Below, one piece after another: positions 39,678-39,983 of a DNA stretch of 39,983 nucleotides. Position 1 is the first letter of the stretch, and each line of letters opens with the position of its first letter. Made by a program: the position numbers and the translations under genes. The notes below the pieces were generated by a model. That model was given only the letters and a program-made list of their open reading frames with translations. It made no database searches and was not told where the DNA came from. The stretch spans positions 1-39,983 of the forward strand of contig CAMCCU010000001.1 in assembly GCA_945872975.1 (NCBI GenBank). The letters run 5' to 3'. This stretch comes from Pedosphaera parvula Ellin514 (GTDB lineage: Bacteria; Verrucomicrobiota; Verrucomicrobiia; Limisphaerales; JADJPG01).

Positions 39678-39983
39678 TTCCAGCGGCCTTGCGCCACGGA
39701 GCGCAGAAATTTCAAGAAAAGTACAGCCGTGCGCTTGACGGCGCGCCAGACGGGTTTACGTTGCCGGTTGAAAAGGAGGTGCGATAGCTGATGAAAAAGG
39801 CTGGTGGGAGATAGAACACCCTCCAGCCCGATTGCTGTCATTTTGCGGGTGAAAACCAGCCACTGATTTGCGGGTCAAAATCACCCACCCCGAGGTGGAT
39901 TAGTTCATATCAGTTTCTTCAGTGCCTTCAAGAAGTTTGACTGCGAGTTAAAGCGAGCAGGACCGGCGTCTTCGAGCCTTAGC
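39678..39983. other. Right edge: hairpin and possible IS end
   Basis: No gene is visible here. A hairpin GGCTGGTGGG/CCCTCCAGCC (39799-39808 with 39819-39828, one mismatch) is followed by TGTCATTTTGCGGGT at 39836. From there a 23-base unit is repeated directly (39841-39863 and 39866-39888; 19 of 23 match), a layout like IS21-family ends. The element would extend past the window, so it is only a suggestion. Confidence 0.4.

Noticed and set aside
39791-39814. Seven-codon ORF with AAGGAGG upstream
   Set aside because: The Shine-Dalgarno-like AAGGAGG lies too far (about 13 bases) and the peptide is tiny; the hairpin over it explains the sequence better.
1-39983. CRISPR arrays and rRNA genes
   Set aside because: No regularly spaced repeats with unique spacers and no rRNA sequence were seen; the repeats found are short tandems or inverted elements.

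Overview
The window looks like a chromosomal segment of a member of the Verrucomicrobiota, probably near the Pedosphaera/Limisphaera group. This is inferred from gene content, not from a marker-gene phylogeny. The pointers are a multiheme cytochrome c with an embedded PA14 domain, a stand-alone copy of the domain that precedes PVC-group GH32 enzymes, a Tat-exported Gfo/Idh/MocA oxidoreductase, a eukaryotic-type HisA, several ECF sigma/anti-sigma pairs, weak Shine-Dalgarno use and repeat-rich intergenic DNA. Most of the window is GC-rich; it is visibly less so from about 34.6 to 37.9 kb.

Layout. 1-3.3 kb (minus): a five-CxxCH PA14 cytochrome, cut by the window edge, with a small secreted GH32-associated domain protein upstream. 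3.3-3.96 kb: decayed DNA with an AraC C-terminal remnant. 4.0-8.7 kb: threonine aldolase, NIF3-family protein, HIS6-type HisA, an exported methyltransferase and an unknown membrane-anchored protein. 8.8-19.5 kb (minus): a six-gene signalling operon: TonB-dependent receptor, YfiR-like periplasmic protein, CHASE8/HAMP/PAS hybrid kinase with two receivers and an HPt, response regulator, receiver/PAS/kinase/receiver protein, and receiver-kinase. 19.6-23.7 kb: tyrA, aroA, cmk and plsC, with repeat-rich spacers. 23.7-28.4 kb: thioredoxin-like protein, UreF-like protein, recF, a PLC/GDPD-like phosphodiesterase and an ECF sigma/anti-sigma pair. 28.7-30.8 kb: ilvB behind a Leu/Val leader peptide and attenuator, ending in a strong terminator. 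30.8-34 kb (minus): double-DTG aspartyl protease, YceI-like protein and oxidoreductase. 34.0-34.6 kb: a strong hairpin and a broken IS1380-type transposase. 34.8-37.8 kb (minus): ECF sigma / anti-sigma / secreted protein trio, hisB and trpG. 37.9-40 kb: tmRNA gene with a tyrosine recombinase just after its 3' end, the usual layout of an island integrated at ssrA, then a possible IS end at the window edge.

Two points stand out. In the known YfiBNR system YfiR controls a CHASE8-containing diguanylate cyclase (YfiN). Here a YfiR-like protein is translationally coupled to a CHASE8-containing hybrid histidine kinase and follows a TonB-dependent receptor, so an outer-membrane/periplasmic signal may be routed into a phosphorelay. 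The operon has six receiver domains, three kinase cores and one HPt, but no DNA-binding or GGDEF output. Second, ilvB has a classic-looking attenuator: a short ORF with two Leu and five Val codons, alternative antiterminator and terminator pairings, and a U-run. Amino-acid biosynthesis genes (tyrA, aroA, hisA, hisB, trpG, ilvB) are scattered singly, with no complete his, trp or ilv operon.
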